DNA of 64,000 nt, from NCBI RefSeq assembly GCF_902832885.1, contig NZ_CADFDK010000006.1, positions 186,001-250,000 on the forward strand, read 5' to 3'. Positions 10,366-19,359 of this stretch are shown here, piece after piece. The notes below the pieces were generated by a model that made no database searches, was not told the DNA's origin, and was given only the letters and a program-made list of their open reading frames with translations. A program made the position numbers and the translations under genes. Source of the stretch: Burkholderia seminalis DSM 23518. Its GTDB lineage: Bacteria > Pseudomonadota > Gammaproteobacteria > Burkholderiales > Burkholderiaceae. Numbering within the stretch: the stretch's first letter is position 1; each line of letters starts with the position of its first letter.

Positions 10366-10385
10366 AATACGTCAATCGACGTATT
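10366..10385. promoter_or_regulatory. Perfect dyad in the divergent urtA / sensor-kinase region
   Basis: AATACGTC (10366-10373) and GACGTATT (10378-10385) form an exact inverted repeat around AATC. It lies 88 bases upstream of urtA and 118 upstream of the permease-kinase gene, in an AT-richer stretch. A dimeric LuxR-type regulator encoded next door could bind here. Overlapping TTGACG motifs occur on both strands (10355-10360 plus; 10370-10375 minus), suggesting promoters, but -10 elements are unclear. Confidence 0.5.
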
Positions 10386-10502
10386 CCCGGCGCCCGTGCT
10401 GGAATGTAATTTGCATTGCAGGGCGATCCTGAGCGGTGCGGTCCGCCGTGACGCCGTTCGCGCCCCGCTCGTGCCGCTTTCGCACCATTTCGGATCATCT
10501 TC

Positions 10503-13500
10503 ATGTCCCAGAGTCACCCGTCAGTGGGCGCGCCCGGTACGCAACGCATCGTCAAGGTGCGCCGCGACTACAACGCCTGGGTTGGCGACGAAACCCTCGA
10601 GGACTACGCGCTGCGCTTCACACCGCGCTCGTTCCGGCGCTGGTCAGAGCTGCGGGTGGCCAATACGGCGATTGGCGCGGTGTCGTTTCTGGTGCTGGAG
10701 GCGATAGGCGGCAGTCTCGTCGTCAACTACGGCTTCACGAACACGCTCTGGGCCATCGCGGCCGTGTCCGTGCTGATCTGGCTCACCAGTTTGCCCATCA
10801 GCTATTACGCGGCGCGCTACGGCGTGGACATGGATCTGCTCACGCGCGGCGCGGGCTTTGGCTATATCGGCTCGACGGTCACCTCGCTGCTGTACGCGGT
10901 GTTCACGTTTATTTTTTTCGCGCTCGAAGCGGCCATCATGTCGCTTGCGCTCCAGCTGTATTTCCACATTTCCCTGGCGATCGCCTACGTCGTGAGTTCG
11001 CTCGTGGTGATTCCGATCGTCATGTTCGGCATCACGCTGATCAACCGCCTGCAAAGCTGGACGCAGCCGCTGTGGCTCGTCTTGTTCGTGCTGCCCTACG
11101 CAGCCGTGCTGTGGCACCATCCCGACCTGGTCGCGCAGTGGACCACCTTCGCGGGCTTCGCGCCGCAGGGCCGCGCTTTCAGCCTGATTGCCTTCGGTCA
11201 AGCATCGACGGTCGTGTTCGCGCTGATCGTACAGGTGGGCGAACAGGTGGACTATCTGCGCTTCCTGCCGCCGCTCACCGCGAAGAACCGCACGCGCTGG
11301 TGGTTCGCGCTGCTCTCGACGGGGCCGGGCTGGATCGTACCCGGCGCGCTCAAGATGCTGGGCGGGGCATTCCTCGCCTTCATTGCGCTCCAGTACGAAG
11401 TCGATGCGAGCCACGCGACCCAGCCTACGCAGATGTACCTCGTCGCCTATCATCTGCTGCTCGATCCGTTGGGGCTCGCGAGCTGGGCACTGCCCGCGAT
11501 GACGCTGTTCGTGATCGTCTCGCAGTTGAAGATCAACGTGACCAATGCCTATGCGGGCTCGCTCGCCTGGTCCAATTTTTTCGCGCGGCTCACGCACAGC
11601 CATCCGGGCCGCGTGGTATGGCTCGTGTTCAACGTCATGATCGCGTTGCTTCTCGTGGAAATGGGCGTGTTCGATGCGATCGCCAAGGTGCTGTCGCTCT
11701 ACGCGAACATCGCGATTGCGTGGATCGGCGCGTTGTTCGCCGATCTCGTCATCAACAAGCCGCTTGGCTATAGCCCGCGACATATCGAGTTCAAGCGCGC
11801 GCATCTCTACGATGTGAATCCCGTGGGCGTCGGTGCGATGCTGATCGCAGCCGCCGTCGCGATGCTCGCGCATAGCGGCCTGTTCGGCGTGCTCGCCAAG
11901 GCGATGTCGTCGTTCATCGCGTTCGGTGCGGCGTTCGCGTGCGCGCCCGTGCTGGCGGTACTCACGCGCGGGCGCTATTACATTGCCCGTGCCGCGCAAC
12001 CGACCGGCGACGCCACCTCGCTGCGCTGCGCGATCTGCGAAAACACCTTCGAGCCGGACGATACGGCGTACTGCCCGGCCTATGGAGGCACGATCTGCTC
12101 GCTGTGCTGCTCGCTCGACTCGCGCTGCCACGACCGCTGCAAACCGCACGCGCGCTTCGCCGCGCAGGCCGACCGCGCGCTGCACCGCGTGCTGCCGGGC
12201 GCGCGACTCGGCCCCGCCGCGCTGCGCCTCATTCACTATGCGAGCCTCGTGCTCGCCATGCTCGCGGTGCTGGGCAGCGTGCTCTATCTGATCTGGTCGC
12301 AGAGCGCGACTTCGATGATCGCCGCCGGACCATCGATCGGCCGCGCGCTCTCGGGTAGCTTCCTGAATATTTTTCTCGCGCTCTCGCTGGTGGGCTGCAT
12401 CGCGGCCTGGTGGTTCGTGCTGGAGCGCGAAAACCGCCGCGTCACGCAGGAAGAGTCGCAGCGGCAAAACGAATTGCTGATGCTTGAAATCGACGCGCAT
12501 CAGAAGACCGACGCGGCGCTCAAGCGTGCGACCGCCGCCGCGGAATCGGCCAATCAGGCCAAAAGCCGTTACGTCTCCGGTTTGAGCCACGAGTTGCGCA
12601 CTCCGTTGAACAGCATTCTCGGCTACGCGCAATTGCTGCTGCAGGCGAAGGAAGAACTCACGCCGATGCGCTACAACGCCGTGCGCACGATCCATCGCAG
12701 CGGCGAGCATTTGCTCGCGCTCGTCGACGGGCTGCTCGACATCGCGCGCATCGAGGCAGGCAAGCTTCAGTTGAACATCGCCAAGGTATCCCTCGCCGAT
12801 TTCGTCGCCCACCTTACGTCGATGCTGCGGCCACAGGCGCTCGAAAAGGCACTCGCATTCGACGTGCAGACGGTCGGTCGGCTTCCCGCCACCGTGCGCA
12901 CGGACCAGAAGTGCATGAGTCAGATCCTCACCAACCTGATCGGCAATGCGATCCGCTTCACGTCGAGCGGCACGATCACGCTGCGCGTGAGTCATGTGCT
13001 CGATACACTCAAATTCGAGGTGATCGATACCGGCCCCGGCATCCCGCCCAGCGAACTGGAGCGCCTGTTCCTGCCGTTCGAACGCGGCGAAGCAGCCCAT
13101 GCGTACGATCACGGCGCCGGTCTCGGGCTCACGATCTGCCGCCTGCTCACGCAAGCGCTCGGCGGCAGCCTGGAGGTGGACAGTGAAGTCGGGCATGGCA
13201 CGCGCTTTGTGGTCCGCCTGTTCGCCCCCGCCGTTGACACGGCAGCCGAAACACGCACCGAACTCGCGTCGATTCGCGGCTATACGGGGGCGCGCCGCAC
13301 CATTCTCGTCGTCGACGACCTCGACGACCAGCGCGACATCGTCGTGCAGTTGCTCACGCCGCTTGGCTTCGATGTCGCTGAAGCGGCCAGCGGCACCGAT
13401 GCGCTGCGCTGGCTTGCCATGCACACGGCGGACGCCATCATCATGGACATTTCGATGCCGTTGATGGACGGCTACGAAACCAGTCGCCTGATCTCCGAGA

Positions 13501-13940
13501 ATCAGTTGTCGAACGCGCCCATCGTTCTGCTCTCCGCCAACGCGTTCGCCGATGACCGCGATCGCGCAAGCGCGACCGGATGCAAGGATTATCTGGTCAA
13601 GCCGCTGCAGGTGAATCTGCTGCTCGACAAGCTTGCGCAACTGCTTGCACTCGACTGGATTGCGTCCGATACCGAAGCGAGCTCACTTCCGGCGGCAAAC
13701 GCACCGGCCGCGACGCAGCCGCTCGCGCTCGCCGTGTGGCCGCGCGAACTCATCGAACACCTGCATGCGCATCTCGAAGTCGGCTACGTACAGGGCGTGA
13801 TCGAACAGCTCGACGCCGCGCGCGAGACCTGGCCCGAGTTGCGGCATCAAATCGACGCGTTGCGCTCGTTGGCGGAACGTTTTCAGCTAAGGGAACTCGA
13901 GCATGAACTTGACCGACTCGCGCGCGGCTCGAACGCGTGA
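10503..13940 (+). CDS. NCS1 permease fused to hybrid histidine kinase
   Basis: A 1145-residue multi-domain protein. Residues about 30-470 form a 12-helix NCS1 (purine/cytosine/allantoin-type) permease. Residues about 508-548 hold eight cysteines (CAIC, YCP, ICSLCC, RCHDRC), a likely zinc or Fe-S module. Two more membrane spans and a coiled coil follow, then HisKA with SHELRTPLN (His696), HATPase with NLIGNAIRF and GAGLGLTI, and a receiver with DISMPLMDGYE (Asp982). A helical tail of about 100 residues ends the protein. It probably senses extracellular amide, urea or another nitrogen compound through the transporter domain and signals to the regulator that overlaps its 3' end. Divergence from urtA supports control of that cluster. 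Both transport and kinase residues look intact. Confidence 0.9.
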   Translation: MSQSHPSVGAPGTQRIVKVRRDYNAWVGDETLEDYALRFTPRSFRRWSELRVANTAIGAVSFLVLEAIGGSLVVNYGFTNTLWAIAAVSVLIWLTSLPISYYAARYGVDMDLLTRGAGFGYIGSTVTSLLYAVFTFIFFALEAAIMSLALQLYFHISLAIAYVVSSLVVIPIVMFGITLINRLQSWTQPLWLVLFVLPYAAVLWHHPDLVAQWTTFAGFAPQGRAFSLIAFGQASTVVFALIVQVGEQVDYLRFLPPLTAKNRTRWWFALLSTGPGWIVPGALKMLGGAFLAFIALQYEVDASHATQPTQMYLVAYHLLLDPLGLASWALPAMTLFVIVSQLKINVTNAYAGSLAWSNFFARLTHSHPGRVVWLVFNVMIALLLVEMGVFDAIAKVLSLYANIAIAWIGALFADLVINKPLGYSPRHIEFKRAHLYDVNPVGVGAMLIAAAVAMLAHSGLFGVLAKAMSSFIAFGAAFACAPVLAVLTRGRYYIARAAQPTGDATSLRCAICENTFEPDDTAYCPAYGGTICSLCCSLDSRCHDRCKPHARFAAQADRALHRVLPGARLGPAALRLIHYASLVLAMLAVLGSVLYLIWSQSATSMIAAGPSIGRALSGSFLNIFLALSLVGCIAAWWFVLERENRRVTQEESQRQNELLMLEIDAHQKTDAALKRATAAAESANQAKSRYVSGLSHELRTPLNSILGYAQLLLQAKEELTPMRYNAVRTIHRSGEHLLALVDGLLDIARIEAGKLQLNIAKVSLADFVAHLTSMLRPQALEKALAFDVQTVGRLPATVRTDQKCMSQILTNLIGNAIRFTSSGTITLRVSHVLDTLKFEVIDTGPGIPPSELERLFLPFERGEAAHAYDHGAGLGLTICRLLTQALGGSLEVDSEVGHGTRFVVRLFAPAVDTAAETRTELASIRGYTGARRTILVVDDLDDQRDIVVQLLTPLGFDVAEAASGTDALRWLAMHTADAIIMDISMPLMDGYETSRLISENQLSNAPIVLLSANAFADDRDRASATGCKDYLVKPLQVNLLLDKLAQLLALDWIASDTEASSLPAANAPAATQPLALAVWPRELIEHLHAHLEVGYVQGVIEQLDAARETWPELRHQIDALRSLAERFQLRELEHELDRLARGSNA

Positions 13941-14946
13941 CGCACGCACCACCATCGCGGCCTCCCCGCTCGCCGACAACCCGGCCGCGTGGCTGCACGA
14001 ACGGCCCATGATACTGATCGTCGACGACACGCCGGAGAACCTCGCTTTTCTTTCCGATACGCTGCAGGCGCACGGCTACACGGTTATCGTTGCCCTGTCC
14101 GGCGAGGATGCGCTTAAACGCCTCGCGCGCGTGACGCCCGACGTGGTATTGCTTGATGCAATGATGCCCGACATGGACGGCTTCGAAACATGCCTGCGTA
14201 TCAAGCAGGACAGACGGCACGAGCATCTTCCCGTCATCTTCATGACCGCATTGACGGAGAGTGAGCACGTCGTACGCGGCTTTCGCGTGGGCGGCATCGA
14301 CTACGTGACCAAACCGGTGCAGCCCGAGGAGTTGTGCGCGCGCATCGGCGCCCACGTACGACGTTCACGTGCGCAGTTGTACGCGGAGGCGGCACTGTCG
14401 CTCGACACACGCGCGGCGCTGATCGTCGGCGCGGACGGCACGATTCGGTGGCAGAGTCCGCAGGCTGCGCATCATATCGCCGCATACGCGACTACGCATG
14501 ACGGCCCCGCCGATGCCGGGCAAACCAAGAACGCACGCGGGTCCGATGCGCCACCGACTCTGCCTGCCCCGCTGCGCATGTGGTTCATCGACTGGCTCGC
14601 GCGCGGCGCCCAAGGGGACGCCGTGCACGAAGTCAGCACGGGCCAGATACGTCGCTCGGCCAGTGCGACGCTCGGTCCGGAACCGGGCGAATGGATCGTG
14701 ATCCTCAAGGAAAGAGACGACACGGCGCATTGCAATGCGCTCGCCGAACGCTTCGGCCTGACCATACGGGAAGCCGAAGTGCTGCTGTGGGTGTCGCACG
14801 GCAAGACAAACCGCGATATCGGCGACATTCTCGGCATAGCCCCGCGCACGGTGAACAAGCATCTTGAACACCTGTTCCGCAAGCTACATGTCGAGACCCG
14901 CGCAGGCGCAGCCGCCGCAGCGATCAAAATGCTCGAACGTGCCTGA
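13903..14946 (+). CDS. Response regulator, receiver plus LuxR-type HTH
   Basis: A 347-residue regulator. The N-terminal receiver has the acidic pair in LIVDDTPEN, phospho-acceptor Asp85 (VVLLDAMMPDMDG) and a KPVQPEEL lysine loop. A middle segment (about 165-270) is less typical and may be a PAS-like linker. The C-terminal LuxR/GerE helix-turn-helix (about 285-340) reads LTIREAEVLLWVSHGKTNRD and TVNKHLEHLFRKL. It overlaps the kinase gene by 38 bases, so the pair is co-translated and the kinase is almost surely its partner. Likely target: the divergent urt-fmd-ami operon. Start chosen because MNLTDSR lies inside the kinase end; a start nearer MILIVDD (about 14008) is possible. Confidence 0.9.
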   Translation: MNLTDSRAARTRDARTTIAASPLADNPAAWLHERPMILIVDDTPENLAFLSDTLQAHGYTVIVALSGEDALKRLARVTPDVVLLDAMMPDMDGFETCLRIKQDRRHEHLPVIFMTALTESEHVVRGFRVGGIDYVTKPVQPEELCARIGAHVRRSRAQLYAEAALSLDTRAALIVGADGTIRWQSPQAAHHIAAYATTHDGPADAGQTKNARGSDAPPTLPAPLRMWFIDWLARGAQGDAVHEVSTGQIRRSASATLGPEPGEWIVILKERDDTAHCNALAERFGLTIREAEVLLWVSHGKTNRDIGDILGIAPRTVNKHLEHLFRKLHVETRAGAAAAAIKMLERA

Positions 14947-15193
14947 AGAGCGTCAATTCCGGACTCGTCCTTCGTCAACACCGATACCGTGCCTCTCGCC
15001 CTGGCGAACGGTTCGTGCGGCGCTATCCCGTAGCGCGGCGCGCCAGCCGCCTGCCCCGCGGCTCCGTGATGACGACACCAACGCAAACGCGCCGACGAGA
15101 CAGCTTCGGTGAGTGAGGCGAGCCCGCAACACTGTCCCAGTTGAAAGTGGAAAATTCCGGCATGACGTTGTCATTCAGACCAGGAAGTCATGC

Positions 15194-15347
15194 CGTGAAG
15201 AAGAGCCAGTTCACCGAAGAGCAGACCACATACGCGTCGAGGCAGGCCGCGCGGGGAACGCCTGTCGCGGAGGTCTGCCGCAAGACGGGGATCAGCGACG
15301 CGATTTTCTACATCCATGGACTGCTCCCAACAGCAAACGGAAGTTGA
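15194..15347 (+). pseudogene. IS3-family OrfA transposase fragment
   Basis: From a GTG at 15194 the frame reads VKKSQFTEEQTTYASRQAA and then GTPVAEVCRKTGISDAIFY, the helix-turn-helix opening of IS3/IS407-type OrfA proteins. After about 41 codons, near 15318, homology stops abruptly and the frame ends at 15347 in unrelated residues. No OrfB follows. This is a 5' fragment cut by a later rearrangement. Confidence 0.8.
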
Positions 15348-15539
15348 CAGACACGGAAGTCGATAGCGTCCCTCCATCCGGCGTCAGGGCATCGCCCAGC
15401 GCCCAACCGGAATTCCACGCGTGCGGGCCTCGACAACTGGCAGACCTCAGGGACCGTTATAAGAGCCTGGTTCCCTGCTCGCCCGGATCGACCGGAGTGC
15501 CACTCGTCAATTCGTCAACACATCGCTGGTGACGTTGCC

Positions 15540-15770
15540 ACACTGATTTCCGATACGACCGGCCGGTTGCGAGCATCGACCAGATCACACATGCAATCTT
15601 GTTCGCGATCGCAACCATGGCCCGATTGGCGCGTCGTCTGGCATTACGATGCGAGAGCCCAGGCGTGCTTCTTGTCATGTCTGGTTGGTGCGGTTCGGAG
15701 TACCGCGCGAGCACCGTGTATGAGCAAGGTACGGAGATGTCGGTCGCCTCGCTTGCCGATACGAATGTGT
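15540..15770 (-). pseudogene. IS110-family transposase C-terminal fragment
   Basis: Reading the minus strand from about 15763 gives RIGKRGDRHLRTLLIHGARA, then VLRTAPTRHDKKHAWALAS and a stop at 15644. In the neighbouring frame the sequence continues RANRAMVAIANKIACVIWSM and LATGRSYR to about 15545. These are consecutive conserved blocks of IS110-type transposases, so a single frameshift separates them. The catalytic N-terminus is absent and both IS ends are unrecognised. Confidence 0.85.
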
Positions 15771-16309
15771 GTTCCCTCGTACGGGTTGCAGGAACTTCAT
15801 CATGTAAATCGCTGCGAACGAAGCGCGCTCCGCCGCAGTCCAGCGGAGATCGCGAACTGCGTTTGATCATGCATCGCAATCGGCCATGCAATCGAAGCCG
15901 CTCATCCGTTCCAGTTGCTCACTGCACAACCCTGTTCCCTGTTGTGGCGAGCCTTTACCGATGACAGCTCGACTCATCGCATAGCTAGGTTTAACTACCC
16001 ACTACACAAATTTCAATAAGTCAAATATGCGGGATACAAACTGGCGACCATGTAGTCAACAGTCATTTCGTTTAACTAAATACTTTAAAGGTTCACATTC
16101 GTTGACGATTCGACAATGAATATGCTACCGTTCCCCTACTTCACGAGGTCGAGAATCACGACGTCCTCTCTCTGCACGCAGGCGGCAACCGAACCGCCGC
16201 TCCCCGCATCCGCTCCCGTTACCCGGTACGCCGGGTACCCGCACGTCCGCCAGTTCGTCGCCGATTGCACTGGCCGCACGTGACACCGTTACTGTCCTAC
16301 GGAGACGCG

Positions 16310-18475
16310 ATGACACCTCGAATCGACCGACGAGCCTTCCTGATGTACAGCGCATGCAGTGCAGTGCTGCCGCTGCTCGCCGCGTGCGGCGGCGATGACG
16401 GCACGCCATCGGCCCGATCGCGCGCGATCGCCTCGGGGCTCGAGGGAAATGCCGCCCCGCCCGTCCATGCTTTCGATGAAAACGACTTGCTGGTTCCCGG
16501 CTTCAAAATGAAGCTCGGCGAAATCAAGACCCAGATCGAGCAATACCAGCCGGCGACAATCGCAATCGTGGATATCGTCAATGCAGCGTTGTCGACCAAT
16601 ACCCTGCCGGGGCTCATCGCATTCGGCGAAGTCACGATCGAGGCGCTCGCATCGTTCATTCCGGCCGCCGGGCCGCTCGTCGGCGAAGTGTTGAACCTGT
16701 TGTTCAACCACCTGAATACGCTATTCGAGCGCGGGCCGGATGAGGAAACGATAATCCGTCGCATCGCGACGGACGAGATTTCGAAAAACAACGTCGAGAT
16801 CATGCGTCAAACGCTGGCGGGCATCAACGACGACTTGCACTTCCTCGTCGAATTCGTGCGAAGAAACTCGCCGCCCTATTCGGCGTCGATGGTGGACGCC
16901 ATCACCGCGAAGTTCGCCGCGTTCTGGAGCGGTTGCACGATGCTCACGCCGATGTTCCTGATCAAGGGTTCCGAATATCAGGGGTTGACGATGCACGCAC
17001 TCGCCTGCGGCGCGCAGGTTTCGATGTACGGCGTGTACCTGTCGATGCGCGACCAGCTCTCTCTTGCGCCCGACACGGTCGCCGCGACACTGGGCGAGAT
17101 GCGCGAGAAGATCTACCAGTACCAGAATGCCATGCAGAAAGTGCTCGCCGGGCACCTGAACTCGCTTTCCGATCCGGACAAAAAGAACGACTACGTCCGC
17201 AACTTCTATACGCTCGGTCATGCGAGGTTTCTCGAATCGGCGAAGAGCTACTTCACGGCTACGCACCGGAAGAAGATCGACTTCCGCAACTCGATGGAGA
17301 TCTACACGCACGACGTCGTACGCAGCACGGCTGACGCAACGCTGCCGTCTCGCACGTCGTACGTGACGGATCTGCTCGCAATCTGCCATTGCGGTTACGG
17401 CGGCGATCCGTGCGTCGTCCGCATGAATCAGACATTCGTCGACGGCGCAGGCCGATCGACACACATCGACGCGCAAGGTTGCACCGGCGGCTTCGACGGC
17501 GTGTCGGGCAGCCTGCTCGCGATTCGGCACTCGTTCGCCGCGAATCAGTCGGCGGGCGAGTTGACGGATGGTCTCGGCTGCATCTGGAAAGCGTCCGTGC
17601 GGGGGGCGAACTTCTTCCGTAACGAAAACCAGTTTCTCTATGCGCTGCAGGTGCAGGACGGCACCGGCACGCGCTATTCGGCGGCAACCGACGGATACGG
17701 CAACGTCCTCGATCTGGTCGACAACCCGGATTACATCCAGTCGTATACACCCGGCAACGCGGCGAAACTCGAGCCGGGTTATTTCGTTTCGGCGTTCCTG
17801 ACCGCACCGGGCACCTATTCCGACAAGACGTGTCGCGAGGATTCGGGCCGCAGCGTTCCATATGCCGGCATGGCACTGCGACACTACTCGTCCGCGTCGC
17901 AACTCGCGGAATTGCATGGCGCCGACGTCGGGCTCGAACTCGACTTGACCTGCGGTTTCAGCCTGGCGGATTCGTCGACACTCGGCTCGCCGACCGCTTA
18001 TCCGGACGTGATGATCGGCAAGTCGATCCTGGTCGGCAAGCATCTGACCTTCGTCGTGACGAACCGCACCGCGGCACCGATCGCCTGCCGCCTTGTCCCG
18101 TTGCTGGCAGACGTGAGGACGACCTCGGACACGTTCGTCAATCTGACGCTCACGGCGCATATTGGGCAACGCGTGCTCGCCACCGCCGCATTGGCCTCGC
18201 GCGAAGGCAGCCCCGCGCTGCTCGGCGAGGATGGTCGAGCCTTTCACTATTACGAGACAAACGACGTCTTTCCGTTCGCGCCCGGCGTCAACTACGTGCG
18301 GATCGCACGCAACGCTGATCTCGGCGACAACGACTTTCGCTTTGCCAGCCTGTTCATCGTGCCACGTGAACCTGTGGTGCCCACGGCAGGAATCGCAGCG
18401 CGACAGTCCGCTCGTCCTCGCCATGAAGTCACCGTTGAAGCCGTCGAGATCGGTTCCGACGTCACGAACCTGTAG
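16310..18475 (+). CDS. Exported lipoprotein with Cry toxin-like domain
   Basis: A 721-residue protein. DRRAFLMYSACSAVLPLLAAC combines a Tat-like Arg pair with a lipobox whose Cys is residue 26, so it is probably a Tat-exported lipoprotein. Residues about 60-340 are helical and parallel domain I of three-domain Cry delta-endotoxins: a hydrophobic IPAAGPLVGEVLNLLFNHL hairpin, YQGLTMHALACGAQVSMYGVYL, and FRNSMEIYTHDVV in the place of the Cry FRREMTLTVLDIV block. The C-terminal half is beta-rich with several Cys and ends in a FRFASLFIVP strand, where Cry domain III ends. GGAGA precedes the ATG at 16310. The Cry link is inferred from pattern resemblance only; function could be pore formation, adhesion or something else. 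Its flanks are AT-rich DNA and IS debris. Confidence 0.6.
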   Translation: MTPRIDRRAFLMYSACSAVLPLLAACGGDDGTPSARSRAIASGLEGNAAPPVHAFDENDLLVPGFKMKLGEIKTQIEQYQPATIAIVDIVNAALSTNTLPGLIAFGEVTIEALASFIPAAGPLVGEVLNLLFNHLNTLFERGPDEETIIRRIATDEISKNNVEIMRQTLAGINDDLHFLVEFVRRNSPPYSASMVDAITAKFAAFWSGCTMLTPMFLIKGSEYQGLTMHALACGAQVSMYGVYLSMRDQLSLAPDTVAATLGEMREKIYQYQNAMQKVLAGHLNSLSDPDKKNDYVRNFYTLGHARFLESAKSYFTATHRKKIDFRNSMEIYTHDVVRSTADATLPSRTSYVTDLLAICHCGYGGDPCVVRMNQTFVDGAGRSTHIDAQGCTGGFDGVSGSLLAIRHSFAANQSAGELTDGLGCIWKASVRGANFFRNENQFLYALQVQDGTGTRYSAATDGYGNVLDLVDNPDYIQSYTPGNAAKLEPGYFVSAFLTAPGTYSDKTCREDSGRSVPYAGMALRHYSSASQLAELHGADVGLELDLTCGFSLADSSTLGSPTAYPDVMIGKSILVGKHLTFVVTNRTAAPIACRLVPLLADVRTTSDTFVNLTLTAHIGQRVLATAALASREGSPALLGEDGRAFHYYETNDVFPFAPGVNYVRIARNADLGDNDFRFASLFIVPREPVVPTAGIAARQSARPRHEVTVEAVEIGSDVTNL

Positions 18476-18640
18476 AAGGGCGGCTTGGTTTCCGTGCAGT
18501 TCAACGTGGCATGCGGCCGCTGCGCGATATGCAAGGCGCGGGGCGGGCGCGTATGTCCGACCGTGATTCACGCTCAGGGCGCGCGCAGTTACGTCGACAT
18601 GGGCGGCTGACTCGCAATCAGCATATAAAACGCAAACAGC
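18476..18640. other. Convergent intergenic region
   Basis: This short gap lies between the Cry-like lipoprotein gene and the terminator of the opposing outer membrane protein gene. I see no gene or clear plus-strand terminator in it. Confidence 0.5.
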
Positions 18641-18670
18641 AAAAAACCCGTAACCACAAGGGTTCTTTTC
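18641..18670 (-). terminator. Intrinsic terminator of the outer membrane protein gene
   Basis: On the minus strand AAGAACCC pairs with GGGTTTTTTG across a short loop. The run of T (AAAAAA at 18641-18646 on the plus strand) directly follows the stem. It lies 30 bases past the stop codon at 18700. Confidence 0.7.
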
Positions 18671-18699
18671 CACTAGTTACGATTTCTCAAAACAAGTCG

Positions 18700-19359
18700 C
18701 TAAAACCGGTACGAAATCCCGATCTGCAAGACCGGATACCACCGGTATCGCGACATCACCTGTCGCAGTTGATCGAGCCCGCTCGCGACCAGGATCTGGC
18801 TCTTCGCCGGTCCGGCCGCGGCGGCCAGTTCCGGCGACAGCGAGTACGAACATTTCGGAATCCCGTACGCGACGCCGATATCGGCGACGAATCCGAGCCC
18901 TTTCGACGCCGGCCGGTGCCCGTAGCCGATTCCTACGTACGGCATCACGGTCGGATAACGCGCTTGCGCGACCGCATACATCCCCGGCAACGCCGGATAG
19001 CGCTTGCCGCCGAACACGTACGTGCCGTTGGTCGGTACCGACACACCGCGAAGCTCGTCGTCGTTGAAGCGCAACCCGAGCGTCGCGCGGAAGCCGCTGC
19101 CGCGCCACGGAAAGATGTCCGCGTACAAACCGCCCTGACGCAGCTTCAGGTCGTCCTGATAGCGATTGCCGGCCACCGTGAAGTCATGCGAAAGATCGAT
19201 CGCATTGAAATCCGCATGCGCGCCCAGCATCGAATTGAAGCTGACGGCCGCACCGATGCCGACGCCCTGCGTACCGCCCTGCAGGTAGATTTCCTGCGCG
19301 TGCGCACTCGCGGCAAACACCACCGCGATGAATGCCCATTGGTTCACTGTCGTTTTCAT
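18700..19359 (-). CDS. Outer membrane beta-barrel protein
   Basis: A 219-residue exported protein. A signal peptide (MKTTVNQWAFIAVVFAASAHA) ends at AHA-QE. The mature part alternates polar and hydrophobic residues in strand-length runs (IYLQGGTQGVGIGAAVSF, GLYADIFPW, RATLGLRF, PYVGIGYGH, GFVADIGVAYG) and ends with the outer-membrane insertion signature ISYRF. No enzyme motif is seen. The ATG at 19359 has GGGGGAGG upstream; the longer frame to 19539 is not supported. It is an 8-strand-sized barrel of unknown role, with its own terminator, convergent with the Cry-like gene. Confidence 0.75.
   Translation of the reverse strand: MKTTVNQWAFIAVVFAASAHAQEIYLQGGTQGVGIGAAVSFNSMLGAHADFNAIDLSHDFTVAGNRYQDDLKLRQGGLYADIFPWRGSGFRATLGLRFNDDELRGVSVPTNGTYVFGGKRYPALPGMYAVAQARYPTVMPYVGIGYGHRPASKGLGFVADIGVAYGIPKCSYSLSPELAAAAGPAKSQILVASGLDQLRQVMSRYRWYPVLQIGISYRF

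Larger units (their letters stand above)
14947..16309. other. Gene-poor region with transposase debris
   Basis: No intact gene is visible across 1.36 kb. It holds an IS3-type OrfA fragment and an IS110-type fragment (listed separately). The last 300 bases, about 15970-16130, are clearly richer in A+T than the rest of the window and repeat GTTTAACT (near 15991 and 16071). The promoter of the following lipoprotein gene should lie there. Confidence 0.7.

Noticed and set aside
10644-13640. 998-residue minus-strand open frame
   Set aside because: It is the antisense shadow of the permease-kinase gene: Arg/Glu/His-rich composition, no domain, no ribosome-binding site.
16721-18673. 650-residue minus-strand frame opposite the Cry-like gene
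   Set aside because: Antisense shadow; the plus-strand frame has a signal peptide, lipobox and ribosome-binding site.
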